A DNA stretch of 64,000 nucleotides from Serripes groenlandicus (GCA_031761405.1 JASEVX010000003.1:110985579-111049578), one strand, 5' to 3'; positions 10,650-22,414 are shown, counted from the first letter of the stretch. Made by a program: numbers and translations. Notes: a model not told the origin generated them from the letters alone.

Positions 10650-10780
10650 GACGCTACGTCGGTGGACGACGAATGACGCTTGACAATGACTTTTATCAAA
10701 CGAAGGAAAAAATAGTGGCCGAGCTGGGGTTCGAACTGACAACCCCTCAGCGACTGAGTTACCGGGGCTCGGTTCATATT
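10650..10780 (-). mobile_element. tRNA-derived SINE head (antisense)
   Basis: The minus strand reads GAGCCCCGGTAACTCAGTCG and then a B-box-like GTTCGAACCCC, the same head as the SINEs at 40.6 and 59.7 kb. It is truncated and is not a functional tRNA gene. Confidence 0.65.
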
Positions 10781-10997
10781 ATGATGACGATTATGTATGT
10801 TCATTAAGAAGAGTGATTCAGTTGATGAAAGTAGGTATGCTGGACGTCTTAATAATTTGGGGAGTCGCGCTTATCTAAAACTAATCGAATCACAGTTGCG
10901 AACAGTGTTCTTTCAGAACCGCCTGTGCTTCTTCGCAGACTGGTCACAATCCGCACAGTTTGGTAGTATTTCTCAGTAATGTTTCTGTAAAGTATAT

Positions 10998-11233
10998 ATG
11001 AGCTGTTCCACGAGAAAACCAACATGATGGACTCTACGTAATGTATTGACCAAGATCAGCCGACACATTCCGTCTCAGGAAAATAGAGGTATAAAGTAAT
11101 GATTCCTGAAACCGAAAATCCACAGGAGAAAAAAAAGTCTCTGCTCGGATTAGCCTGCGTGGCATGATTATGCTGATCCGGGTCGATACTTTACGCTGAG
11201 TCCACAATGTTGGTTTTCTCGCGGAACGGCTCA
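10998..11233. mobile_element. MITE-A copy 3 (both ends present)
   Basis: Inverted ends 'gagctgttccacgagaaaac' and 'gttttctcgcggaacggctc'. The interior is GC-rich ('gatcagcctgcg'-type palindromes). This is the most complete MITE-A copy in the window. Confidence 0.8.
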
Positions 11234-11330
11234 TGTTTGTATCAGAAGACAAAACTATGCCTGATAGTTTTTTCCTTCACTTTTAAGAAATACCCTTTGG
11301 TTGTACCTTCAGTCATTTTAACACTTTCAG

Positions 11331-11374
11331 CATCAACGGCAATATGGAGGCTTTTGAAAACAAAACAGATTCAG
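11331..11374 (+). CDS. possible short internal exon before EGF exon
   Basis: Bounded by an acceptor (ACACTTTCAG) and a donor (TCAG|GTGAGA). Its phase (one base over) fits the next exon exactly, giving an Asp codon across the junction and the peptide NGNMEAFENKTDS before DIDEC. It is short, so it rests only on splice sites and phase. Confidence 0.35.
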
Positions 11375-11747
11375 GTGAGAAAGCGAGAAAGTGATGAGCT
11401 GTCTCGCCTCAAAACAGCATTGTTTGCCTTTAAGTTATCAAACTATTTCAAAACTATTAATACAATAAAAAAGAAATGGAGTCGCCGGATTTTGAACATT
11501 GAAGAGTCCACTTTAGAGAATTCGGTGCTGAAATAGTTAATATTAGTTCAATTGTTTGGGATTAATGATTTCTCTTTGTTACCTTGTTTCATCTTGTTTT
11601 AATATTCGGTACACTCGCAGTTGACCGGTCGCCAGAACTATGACGTTAACATGAAGGTGATCGAAGGCTTTATATCTTATCCAATATTAGTAAATTTGAT
11701 AAGGACTCTTTCCATACCCCCCTCCCCCATTTCAATCTCTGTATTGA

Positions 11748-11885
<138 letters not shown>

Positions 11886-12790
11886 CCGATGTTTTTGACC
11901 AAGCTATCACATAGATTATATAGCCCTATTTAGTGTTAAACCATTAAAAATCGTGGATACATATACACCATATTTACAACTATTACAACAGATCAGGTTT
12001 TGTCTAATTCTCAGTTTACAAAGTATCACAACGGACAATCATAGTTTAAGATAGGGGGCGTTTTGTTTTTTTAAATCTTCTTATTTGACCCCATAACCCT
12101 ATGCTGTGGGTACTCAAAAGAATTGTTTCAACTAGACACTTATTTAGAATGGCCACAACATAGGGTTTGGTTGGATGATAATATGTGTGTGGAAAAGAGC
12201 TGTATATCGCTCATTTTCTGGACATCTGGTCCTTTAAGACACGGGATTCGTACCGTTTTCACTGAGTGTTTGATCTTATTATAAAACAGTTATTTGTGGT
12301 TGCTTTAGGAAATCGATCAACTAAACATGATTTCGTTATCAGAAAACAGGCGATTAAATATACCTTCAAGATGACATGCAAATGGTATCGTATTAAAAAT
12401 GCATGTTTTATGTCACTTACACATCGTTCCTGCGTCACAATGTCGCTTTGATTGGAGTTATCGTTTTTTAACTTAAAAATGTTTTCTGTAGAACTTTATT
12501 GATATTCAAAATGACGAAACAAATCATACTTTTGAATGAAAAGCCAGCATTTGATCTAGTGTCTCAAGATAACTTATTATATAAAAAAAAGAATCGAATG
12601 AGAATGTGTTTTGTCTTTGTGTCCGCATACCTCCCAGGAAGACTTTTGTTATTGTTATCTTTTTTTCGGTTTTGCCTTTAACATCAATAAATTGTATGAA
12701 TATTCCACATGTAGTTATGCTGTTGTTTGTGTTTACATACATGTATACCAGTTTGTGTAACTTGATTTTGAACCAGCCTCTGATATAATT
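11886..12790. other. no gene seen
   Basis: Presumed 3' flank of the EGF gene. Several 60-120-codon frames are AT-rich and domain-free. Confidence 0.5.
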
Positions 12791-12849
12791 ATACATGCCG
12801 AAGGCACAGACGACTTTCGACGCTTCTGCCGCTGCTTGTTGATGTGATA

Positions 12850-13025
12850 AATTGAGGCTTAACGCTGTTTTCAACCGCCTTTCAGTCATATCACGGCGGC
12901 CAGTTCACTTATACATGTGTTTCCCGGCTTTTTTTTACACAAGTTTTCTAAACAGCAGTTTTTCTATACAACTGGCTGCTTTTCCACGTAGACTGTTAGC
13001 CAATTGTTTGAAGACGAATTACTTT
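12850..13025 (-). mobile_element. SINE body and tail (antisense)
   Basis: On the minus strand this is the tail 'atgactgaaaggcggttg' and 'cagcgttaagcctc', with the body 'gaaaagcagccag' upstream, as in the 40.6-kb SINE. Confidence 0.6.
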
Positions 13026-13064
13026 TGTCACATTTACTTTTGTCTACTAAAACAATATAGAAAA

Positions 13065-13395
13065 TCTCTTAATTTTAGGCATAATTACTCAAAAATGTTG
13101 AAAACTTGTGGCATTGTTACATTGTTACATTGTTTTCAAAAGTCGTCTGCTGCAGATGCGTCAGAATGCGTCTATATGTGGGAAATTTACTAAGGAAGAC
13201 TGTTGAAATAAGAAAGTGTTGCATCTACCACTGCGGTTTCTTTCTAATGTATCCGGTAAATTTATTCAGGGATTGTTCAAGGATATGTCGGTGAATCAAT
13301 GTATTAATGTGACTTCCTGATTGAACATTTTCTAACCAGGATATTACCATGCACCGTTTCACACCAATGAATCCTAAAATGGGTTTACAACTTCT
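13065..13395 (-). repeat. dispersed repeat with MITE half, inverted copy at 31.67 kb
   Basis: Bases ~13130-13190 are the right arm of the piggyBac-like MITE (GTCGTCTGCTGCAGATGCGTC...GTGGGAAA). The following ~200 bp to 'caccgtttcacaccaatg' is the reverse complement of 31671-31870, so a unit larger than the MITE is duplicated in opposite orientation 18.5 kb away. Confidence 0.75.
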
Positions 13396-13601
13396 TCACA
13401 CAAAATAAAAGCATTTTATTATAGGGACTAAATTGACAATATGCGTTTTGAGTTAACGTTAAATTCATTACGTAACACGAAAGTGAACCTTCTAAATATT
13501 TCGATCAGCCATCTTTTCTGTTCGCTAACTGACTGAATATTCATCCCGGAAAAATATAGAGAAAGCTTTTGAATAAAACAACTGATATAAAAGCTACAAA
13601 T

Positions 13602-14065
<464 letters not shown>

Positions 14066-14075
14066 GACGGTTGTG

Positions 14076-14352
14076 CTTTGTGAGGACAAAGAGAGTATTA
14101 TGTAGCTATACAGCGTGGGAACGGAACATTAGGTAACATTCCTAAATACACATTGTGAGGACAAAGAGAGTATTGTGTAGCTATACAAAGTGGGGACAGA
14201 GAGAGTAACACTCCTAAATATGCTTTGTGAGGACAGAGAGAGTAACACTCCTAAATATGCTTTGTGAGGACAAAGAGAGTATTATGTAGCTATACAGCAT
14301 GGGAACGGAGGAGTAACATTCCTAAATACACATTGTGAGGACAAAGAGAGTG
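14076..14352. repeat. two-level minisatellite
   Basis: Units start 'tttgtgaggacaaagagagt', followed by one of two inserts: 'attatgtagctatacagc' or 'aacactcctaaatatgc'. The inserts are combined in different orders, giving short (~45 bp) and long (~90-100 bp) repeats. Confidence 0.85.
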
Positions 14353-15436
14353 GGATAGTGATATTAATTTTGTGCGCAATAGATTTTGCGTATTTTGCAA
14401 TTATTATAGTCATAGATGAGCAATTCAATGTTGTTTGTAGGAGAAAAACGTTAAGTGAAAGCTAATCTTAGCGAAAATCACACGTGAAATCAAGTGGGAT
14501 TCAGCAATGAGCATGCCTATTTATTAGCGTATTACTTCTTAATATACATGTAATAGTCCAACAACGTTTTATGCTTAGTCCATGTGCAATAAAGATTGTA
14601 TTTGAGTACCCGACTAAAAGGAGTATCTTGTTGCATCTCCTCAAACACATATTATGTATGGTAGTGAAACATGTAGGGCTAACATTTCAGCTTTTAGAAG
14701 GCCTATACAGTAAAAGCATATGTATCCAGAACCCAATACGCCTGACTTGGCGTACGTGCATTATCTGTTAAGCGATCAGACAGACACATTTCTAAGTATT
14801 TACCAATCAAAATTACCATATATTTGCACGTATACCGCACTAAGTGGATCAACGTCATAAATAATATGTTTCTTTTAATGTTTATTACCCTCTCTTTTCA
14901 CATAAATGCAGGCATATCACGGAGTTTCTAGCTAGGTTACAAGTACTGGTGTTTTTGCTATCCTGAAACCAGTATAGCTATTCCCACAACTCTGAGCGCC
15001 AAGGTAAAGTTGTTCATATGTCCGACTTAAAGTCGAACCTTGCCTCCACCTCTTGAGACGGGCACTTTCAACACTACACCACCGAGGGCTCGACGAATTC
15101 CGTATGAAGTCGTTAGAGATCGTTTAATCTAAAGTCAAACTACTCAAAATATGAAACATGTGACATGAAATCCGCGTGTCAATCTAACCTCCTGATAAAC
15201 CATTCTTAAGATCGTTTATCTGTACAACTTGCAACGTACAAAACCATTTAGTTTGCTACGGATTTGAAAAATGTGTAGAACACGTTGAATGTGCGCGAGT
15301 TTAGTTATACCTGCCCTTTCTGCAATGCTTATTTAAATATCTACTGCATATACATCACATCTAGTCCGTATAGTGACAAACAAATTTGTTCGAGGTATAA
15401 ATAAGTTCGGCTAATGAATCGATTAAATTAATTTAT
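14353..15436. other. no gene seen
   Basis: No supported coding exon. A tRNA-like SINE-head relic lies on the minus strand near 15020-15090. Confidence 0.45.
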
Positions 15437-15596
15437 GTACTGTCTGTCCCTCTGTCTGTATCTCTCTCCATCTTTTTCTTTTCTCTCTTAATCTCCATCT
15501 TTTTCTGTCTGTCTCTCTCTGTCTGTCTCTCTCTGTCTCTGACTGTCTCTGTCTCTCTCTCCCCCCTCTCTCTCTCTCACGCTCCCTCTCTCTAAC
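15437..15596. repeat. TCTG/TC microsatellite
   Basis: Pyrimidine-rich CTGT/CTCT units, about 160 bp. The Arg/Glu-rich frame on the minus strand is translated repeat. Confidence 0.9.
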
Positions 15597-15936
15597 ATTA
15601 TGTCCCCACATTTACGGATCCGCCTTAGACCGGGTTGCGGATGACGCTGTCAAATTCAAACATTGACCGCCATATTGAAATTTTCTAGCGAGAACAAATA
15701 TGGAAAACAACTATTGGATTTATATGTTTAATACACAATGTCAGCCAATGACAATAGTCTGATTTGTTTTATTTTTGGAATATTTCATTTGTCAAGGTAA
15801 GTTTTTGTGGAAATAAATATGAAATAATTAATTGCAAAAATAAAGTGAAACGGTCAAACGGAAAGTTCTGCCATGTCATCTTGAACAGTTAAGACACATA
15901 ATAAATATTCAATAACGATTCAAGAGGTTTGAGCAT

Positions 15937-16324
15937 TTATTCACTATCTGAATCTGAAAAGTACTTAATCCTCTTGAATCGTCTTGGTGATGAGGTCTCT
16001 GTACATACCGCTGTCTGTGAATGAGTCTGAGAATGAGTCACGGACTGGAATTTGCTTTCAAAGTGAAAGTTTACAGGGCCATTGAAAGTTGCACCCATGA
16101 ACATTGGATATGGATTTAATAATTGTCCGGGAGCATTGTTTTGTGCACATGGTAGTGGCATGGTTAGGGTTGGTATATTCACAGTTTGAGGTTGCTTCTT
16201 CTTTGATAAAATGTCGGATATAGCTTTGCTTTGTTGCGGATTGAGTTTACTATAATTGTTCAAAGAATTTATATTTTTATGGCCTGATATTTGTACTATT
16301 TGATGTGATGGTACTCCTTCATCA
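15937..16324 (-). CDS. KIAA1958-like exon 3, 3' piece
   Basis: Resumes at DEGVPSHQIVQISGHKN, carries the nucleophile Tyr in NNYS, then a Pro/Asn/Gln-rich linker and the terminal basic-acidic motif ending SDSDSE. The stop TAA lies within a GAATAAATG context that also provides a poly(A) signal. Confidence 0.85.
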
Positions 16325-18216
16325 TTATGTCTCCCCCCTCCGGAGGAGACATATTGCTTTTGGCTGCGCCGTCTGTCTGTCTGTCTGTCCGTCTGTCCGT
16401 CTGTCTGTCTGTACGTCCACATTTCTTGTCCGGCCTTTATCTCACAACCCCTTGGCCACATTTCTATGAAACTTCACAGGAGTCATCGGTACAACTTCTA
16501 GTTGCGCATATTACGAGGGCATTTAATTTGACCTACTTTTGGATGAGTTATTGCCCTTTTTTAAAATTGCCATTTCATTCTTGTCCGGCCTTCATCTCAC
16601 AACCCCTTTGCCACATTTCTATGAAACTTCACAGGAGTCATCGGTACAACGTCTAGTTGCGCATATTACGAGGTCGTTTAATTTGACCTACTTTTGGATG
16701 AGTTATTGCCCTTTTTTTAAAATTGCCATTTCATTCTTGTCCGGTCTTCATCTCACAACCCCTTTGCCACATTTCTATGAAACTTCACAGGAGTCATCGG
16801 TACAACGTCTAGTTGCGCATATTACGAGGGCGTTTAATTTGACCTACTTTTGGATGAGTTATTGCCCTTTTTTTAAAATTGCCATTTCATTCTTGTCCGG
16901 CCTTCATCTCACAACCCCTTTGCCACATTTCTATGAAACTTCACAGGAGTCATCGGTACAACGTCTAGCTGCGCATATTACGAGGGCGTTTAATTTGAGC
17001 TACTTTTGGATGAGTTATTGCCCTTTTTTAAAATTGTGTCCGTCTGTACGTCCACATTTCTTGTCCGGCCTTTATCTCACAACCCCTTGGCCACATTTCT
17101 ATGAAACTTCACAGGAGTCATCGGTACAACGTCTAGTTGTGCATATTACGAAGGCGTTTAATTTGACCAACTTTTGGATGAGTTATTGCCCTTTTTTAAA
17201 ATTGCCATTTCATTCTTGTCCGGCATTCATCTCACAACCCCTTTGCCACATTTCTATGAAACTTCACAGGAGTCATCGGTACAACGTCTAGTTGCGCATA
17301 TTACGAGGGCGTTTAGTTTGACCTACTTTTGGATGAGTTATTGCCCTTTTTTTAAAATTGCCATTTCATTCTTGTCCGGTCTTCATCTCACAACCTCTTT
17401 GCCACATTTCTATGAAACTTCACAGGAGTCATCGGTACAATGTGTTGTTCCGCATATTACGAGGGCGTTTAATTTGACATACTTTTGGATGAGTTATTGC
17501 CCTTTTTTTAAATTGCCATTTCATTCTTGTCCGGCCTTCATCTCAAAACCCCTTGGCCACATTTCTATGAAACTTCACAGGAGTCATCGGTACAACGTCT
17601 AGTTGCGCATATTACGAGGGCGTTTAATTTGACCTAATTTTGTTTGAGTTATTGCCCTTTTTTTAAAATTGCCATTTCATTCTTGTCCGGCCTTCATCTC
17701 ACAACCCCTTTGCCACATCTCTATGAAACTTCACAGGAGTCATCGGTACAATGTAATGTTGCGCATATTACGAGGGCGTTTAATTTGACCTACTTTTGGA
17801 TGAGTTATTGCCCTTTTTTTAAATTGCCATTTCATTCTTGTCCGGCCTTCATCTCACAACCCCTTGGCCACATTTCTATGAAACTTCACAGGAGTCATCG
17901 GTACAACGTCTAGTTGCGCATATTACGAGGGCGTTTAATTTTACCTAATTTTGGTTGAGTTATTGCCCTTTTTTTAAAATTGCCATTTCATTCTTGTCCG
18001 GCCTTCATCTCACAACCCCTTTGCCACATTTCTATGAAACTTCACAGGAGTCATCGGTACAATGTGTTGTTGCGCATATTACGAGGGCGTTTAATTTGAC
18101 CTACTTTTGGATGAGTTATTGCCCTTTTTTAAAATAAATCACTAACTGACAAAATACAGTCAGCCAGATAAATACCCCTTGGGGAGACATACGTTTTTCC
18201 CAAAAACAACCTCTAG
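16325..18216 (+). mobile_element. Helitron/Helentron-type non-autonomous element with 155-bp array
   Basis: Inserted in exon 3 of the KIAA1958-like gene. The 5' end has a palindrome (TATGTCTCC...GGAGACATA, 16326-16353), matched near the 3' end by GGGGAGACATA (18181-18191). A 3' hairpin GTTTTT-CCC-AAAAAC (18193-18207) is followed by five bases and CTAG (18213-18216), with host T next, as in Helitron 3' ends. The 5' end lacks the canonical TC and the target may be A^T or T^T, so the Helentron/HINE (bivalve 'pearl'-like) subgroup fits better. Inside: a GTCT microsatellite (16372-16420), then ~10.5 units of 155/156 bp. Frames open through the array are translated repeat. Confidence 0.75.
16420..18135. 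repeat. 155/156-bp tandem array, ~10.5 units
   Basis: The landmark 'gagttattgccc' recurs at 16545, 16700, 16856, 17012, 17180, 17335, 17491, 17646, 17802, 17957 and 18113. Spacing is 155 or 156 except for one 168-bp unit at ~17040 that repeats the array's own left start ('gtccgtctgtacgtccac'). In the second half units alternate in type, making a ~311-bp higher-order repeat. Confidence 0.95.
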
Positions 18217-18246
18217 TTCAGCTTCTGGATAAGGTGTTTCCGTGCA
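18217..18246 (-). CDS. KIAA1958-like exon 3, 5' piece
   Basis: Acceptor GTCTTTTCAG|TGCACGG. Gives SARKHLIQKL, then is cut by the Helitron-like insertion between the Leu-Asn and Asp-Glu codons expected in this family. Confidence 0.8.
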
Positions 18247-19148
18247 CTGAAAAGACAAAAAATGTTTGTTAAGACATGAATCTTGCTAGTATATCAGAGG
18301 TATTTTTAAATACCAACAAAATCACCTTTTTACCCAAAGCAACCGAAATCAGACTTCTAAACAATTTGTTTTTGGTAAAAAGTTGTTTTTGATAAATTCA
18401 ATGAAATGTTTCGGTTTCTTTTTTTTAATAAGTAAAGCAAAATATGCAACAATAAATTTATATACATTGATAGTTCTAGGAATTCCGGTACAGTTGCATT
18501 TGTTTGTTATTTACATTTGATGAATTAATAGCTGTATTGGTATTCTATCATCACCACCGAAGGTATAGATCTACTGCCAGTACTGGACCATACAACAAAA
18601 ATCTTGATGAAAGATTTCGATGTCTATGGATGGAGAATAAGGCAATGAATTTGAATTTGACCAGTTCCAGTTAGCTTTCATTCATTTTTGTAGTGGTGCT
18701 GTTGTTATTTCACTCTACAATTTTGATGAATTAGCCGGATTGTTTTTTTAACATCATCCATCATTACTCAAACTGAACTTAGAAAACAAAAGAAGTGAAC
18801 TTTTTAATGTCAGTGGAAGTCAGTTTAATGACGTGAGTACATTTTTATTCTGGTTTTACATTTTATAACCCTTTCATTCATATTGTAGCAGACACATTTT
18901 GAAAACATTGTGACAATAGCAGAAATTTGCTCAAAACAATCAATTACATGTACTTCATTTTGCCATAATATTTATATTATAAACTCTTTCATATACAAAA
19001 ACTTTTATTTATAGACAATTTCATATTTTTATTTTATGCTTTATAATGAGATACTGTCACTGTGTTCTATCAGTTAAATACAATTTACATTTAAAACATT
19101 TTTATGAGCGCATGTCCTCTATAACATTTTATATTAGTTATATAATAC
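18247..19148 (-). other. intron 2 of KIAA1958-like gene
   Basis: Defined by the donor at 19148 and acceptor at 18247. Contains a decayed piggyBac-like MITE trace near 18885-18955; no exon seen. Confidence 0.7.
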
Positions 19149-19412
19149 CTGTAAGGCGTAATTCTTTTTTCACATTCAATCCCAGCATCTGCTTTCATTT
19201 CCTTCATTATTCCGTATAACTTATTTATACCCATTGGCTGTTTTTTATACCATGGTTGTCCAGGCTTTGGTGTTTTGTTTGCAACAGACAAAAAGAAAGG
19301 ACTTTCAGGGTCCAACATTTTAACTGGGCGCATTTCAGCAAACATTTTGTAGATATGCACAGGATCCTTTTCTTTTGCACCAGGAACAGCATACGCCCTT
19401 GGTTTTGTTGAT
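19149..19412 (-). CDS. KIAA1958-like exon 2
   Basis: Acceptor TCCTTCAG|ATC, donor TTACAG|GTATTA. Encodes ~88 residues of the catalytic domain including VHIYKMF, PESPFFL and the WYKKQPMG motif. Phases on both sides match exons 1 and 3, so the splice model is self-consistent. Confidence 0.85.
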
Positions 19413-19832
19413 CTGAAGGAGGAAAATATATCTTTGGTTCCACAAGAAATTAAAAAGCAACACTATGTACTTTGCTGCCTCTGCATAATGTAGCAATCCA
19501 GATCAGCATGCAGACTGAGCAGGTTAATTAGGGTAGACACTATTTGCCTCATGGATTTTCTGTTTCATTCATATGTCATTCATTCATTATGGGTTTGTGA
19601 AATATACGAAACCTTATTAATTTATTTATTTTTACATGTACTGTATAATTATAAAATTCAAGTGGCAAATCCGCTGTAGCCGCTGGTTTACCCAGGAATC
19701 ATGAATAACTATTAAAACAGTCGCTGTGATGTAACTGAAATCATGTTCAATGCGGCTTAACATACCAATAAAACAAACTGAATTATCAGAATACAAGTTC
19801 AATACTTAAATTAAAAATAAAGTGGAAATTAC
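19413..19832 (-). other. intron 1 of KIAA1958-like gene
   Basis: GT...AG bounded. Contains a short GC-rich trace ('gatcagcatgcagactgagc') of a bivalve dispersed repeat. Confidence 0.75.
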
Positions 19833-20573
19833 CTTGTGTCTCTCACATTAGCACCAGTCCTCGTTTTTGTCTGTCTTTCTGTATCATAGATCAGATATTC
19901 CCCTATCTCGTCTTCCTTGCACTGCACATCCCCCCATCTCAGACTGTGTACTTCCTGGCCAGTTCTCATTCCAAAGTTGGTTGTGCAGAGTAGCCAAAGG
20001 GAATGAATTAATGCACTTGGTCGACTGTAACCTAGTGTTCCACTGTCAAACATTTTCTTAATATGTACATCTTGCAGCGGGTCCGCAGCCTTAGGTTTAT
20101 TGCCTTTTCCCAAACTTTTTAACTGTTTAGTCTTCATTTTCAACACCTGCATCGTTCTTGTAAAATCAATACTGCCCCTTAAAGCGGTTTTATAACCATT
20201 CGATTTTAAATATCTATCAGCAGATGAAATGAAACTCTGCAGGGTACATGGTTCATACTCTCCCCCATCCTTCTTCTTCACAGCCAGGAGAAATGCAGAT
20301 AAATAGTCAATTAGCTGACTGGGGGGTATGAACTCAAGTTTCCGGCTCTCATTTTTTGTGGCCAAAAATGACTCTATCAGATCTATATCACCTTTCGTTT
20401 TCTTTTTGGTGTTACTGTTTACAAAAAAACGAAAGCACGTCTAATGATGACACCTCCCCAAACCTGTCCTGGGTTGTTGTTCCTTTGTGTGCACTGCTTG
20501 TCCCATCGCCAGAAAGGGCAAAATTTCCAAATAGTGACTCCTCGTCCAATTCCTCAAATTCATTTTCATCCAT
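19833..20573 (-). CDS. KIAA1958-like exon 1 (frameshifted)
   Basis: I chose the ATG at 20573 because it opens the frame MDENEFEELDEE with an acidic start usual for the family. After ~50 residues the frame runs into a stop just after a run of seven A on the plus strand (20423-20429); dropping one base restores VNSNTKKKTKG and the continuous core-binding domain. This could be a sequencing homopolymer error or a true mutation. The exon ends at a good donor (ACAAG|GTAATT), phase 2, and joins exon 2 to complete an Arg codon. Confidence 0.8.
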
Positions 20574-20741
20574 GATTTCTACTCCGCCGCTTCCTCTACT
20601 TTCCTTGAGTCTTGGACATAAATTTTGCAGACGAACTTTTTAAGGAAACAAAGGGAGACAACTCGTACATACTGGAAGTCTATATATCAACACAGTGGCC
20701 TCCCTTAATAATTAAACAAGTAGTTCCGGCATAACGTGACG

Positions 20742-20749
20742 TGACGTCA
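20742..20749. promoter_or_regulatory. CRE-like palindrome upstream of KIAA1958-like ATG
   Basis: A perfect TGACGTCA, preceded by CGTGACG, ~170 bp 5' of the start codon, with the palindrome TTCCACAGTGTGGAA following at about 20760-20774. A CREB/ATF-type site is plausible; function not shown. Confidence 0.4.
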
Positions 20750-20858
20750 TTTTTTCATATTCCACAGTGTGGAATAAGGATTTTATTTCACTGATAGAAC
20801 GCAGTATTTAATCACTTAGCATAAAATAATATGAAATATTTGAATAGTTGGTTCATAA

Positions 20859-21010
20859 TAAATGATTGATATTTATGTTCATAGTCATTGATTGATATTT
20901 TAGTCCATAGTAATTGATTGATAGTTTGTTTCGTAGTAATTGATTGATATTTTGTTTCATAGAAATTGATTGATCTTTTGTTTCATAGTAATTGATTAGT
21001 ATGTTGTTTC
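20859..21010. repeat. ~36-bp tandem repeat, attgattgatattttg
   Basis: About four to five degenerate units of 'tagtaattgattgatattt' with 'tgtttca'. Confidence 0.85.
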
Positions 21011-21669
21011 TCGTAAATTGATCAAACTTAAAAGTTGTACATCTTCATATGTATCTTTCTATAAGCAAATGTGCCCGAATGTTATTAAGTGGTGGGAATT
21101 GTACTGATTTATAATCAAAGCACTCAGAGTGCTTGCTGCCAGCAAGGGGCTAACTGCAGATCACGGAATACATTAGGACAAGGATTTACCGATCAACTTT
21201 TTTTATAACATACAGTTCACAAGAAGACCTTCTTATGTTCGTTAATTGAATTGAGTTGAATGTACAATATTGTATACACAGAATGGATGTCTATCGTAAA
21301 ATATTATATTTGATTGGCGGTATTTCACAGAGGCCGTTGCATAGTTTACACACTCATTGATGCATTAATCACAATGCATGCTATATCAAAATCAAAAGAA
21401 CGCTGCATAACAATGAAAACTATATTGAAATTCTAATTAAAATATAAAAACAAAAAAAAACAATCTTTATCTGCATATTTGTTTTACCTTGTTTTAAATA
21501 ATTTAATAATACTTTTAAAATTAACATGATTCATTTTATGAACAAAAGAATATTTACACTGTGCTATAATAGAACAATAATGTATGGTCCGTTTCTGGAG
21601 ATTATTTTACAGTAAACTACGTTAATACAAAAAAAATCAAAATTGTAGGGGTTAGTCTACTAGATAATT
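21011..21669. other. no gene seen
   Basis: AT-rich, no supported feature. Confidence 0.5.
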
Positions 21670-22256
21670 TGAAAAAGTTATTGCCCTTGTATTTCGCCAT
21701 TTACTCTTTATTACGTTTTCGAGACGGCATGGTTGCCTTTTGTTGTACATCGCCTTCCGATAAACACATGTTAGTGCTTTTCTCGAGTCAATGACCCCCA
21801 TAGAGTAAGTTGTTTATGATCAATCTACAATATGAGATGCATTATTTGACATATTTTAATGTTTTAGAGATTTTTTTGAGCATATATGTGTTCACACCCG
21901 GTTATGTTCGCTACCGTTTAGGAGAACGATTTGTCCCATCGGGTTTCGATATGTACTTTGTTTTCCCATGTAGCTTCTTGATAGTTAATAACTTATGCTG
22001 TAGTTTATTTTCTTTGAATATTTCACTCATAATTGCGTTTATATCCAGTTGCTTTGACACCATTTAGATGAATGACTCAATAGCAACTGGTTGTCTTGAC
22101 TTTTTGGGCGTTGACTCAGGAATGCTTATTTTTCTATTTTAGTTTTCTACTGAACTTAATTTGATGTTCTGAATTCCACATGATGTAGCACTAACAGAAT
22201 TAGAGACATTTTAGAAATTGATTCAGTGTGTTTATATGTTCTTCCGAAACTGTACA
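21670..22256 (+). repeat. ~587-bp repeat, copy 1 (possible decayed LTR)
   Basis: Closely similar to 27108-27649. Starts TGAAAAA and ends TGTACA; shares 'cgttttcgagacggcatggt', 'tcgagtcaatgacccccata' and 'cacatgatgtagcactaaca'. It sits ~160 bp before a gag-like frame, so the pair could be LTRs of a collapsed BEL/Pao element, but no target duplication or clear primer site is visible. Confidence 0.6.
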
Positions 22257-22414
22257 TTATAGAAATGCCCCCAGATCATCAACAACATGGTGGAAGATGT
22301 AGGTCTAGAACGACATAGAAGAATGTTCAACATAGGATGTTATGATTCGGACAGTGGTACACTTTAGAAATTAACCTCGCATTACATATTATAAGCATTT
22401 AGTCAAACATCATC

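Larger units (their letters stand above)
15937..20573 (-). pseudogene. KIAA1958-like (Crypton-derived, DUF3504) gene, broken
   Basis: Three-exon gene on the minus strand: exon 1 20573-19833, exon 2 19412-19149, exon 3 18246 to 15937 split by a mobile element. The conceptual product is ~470 residues: an acidic N-terminus, a core-binding helical region (PPSQLIDYL...EYEP), and a tyrosine-recombinase-like catalytic domain. Conserved points are GMRTGQE (first Arg), KPWYKKQP-type GQPWYKKQP, YSARKHLIQKLN, SGHKNINSLNNYS and a C-terminal RRFKRI...SDSDSE. In the HxxR box the His is Tyr (YSAR), whereas the later His and Tyr are present. This family is a set of host-captured Crypton recombinases, probably nuclear DNA-binding proteins. 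Breaks: a 7-base homopolymer frameshift at 20423-20429 and a 1.9-kb insertion in exon 3. An AATAAA overlaps the stop codon. Confidence 0.85.

Noticed and set aside
16327..18137. Long plus-strand frames (up to 250 codons) with a repeated peptide
   Set aside because: They are translations of the 155/156-bp tandem array inside the Helitron-like element. The array lacks stops in some phases, but there is no start context and no domain.
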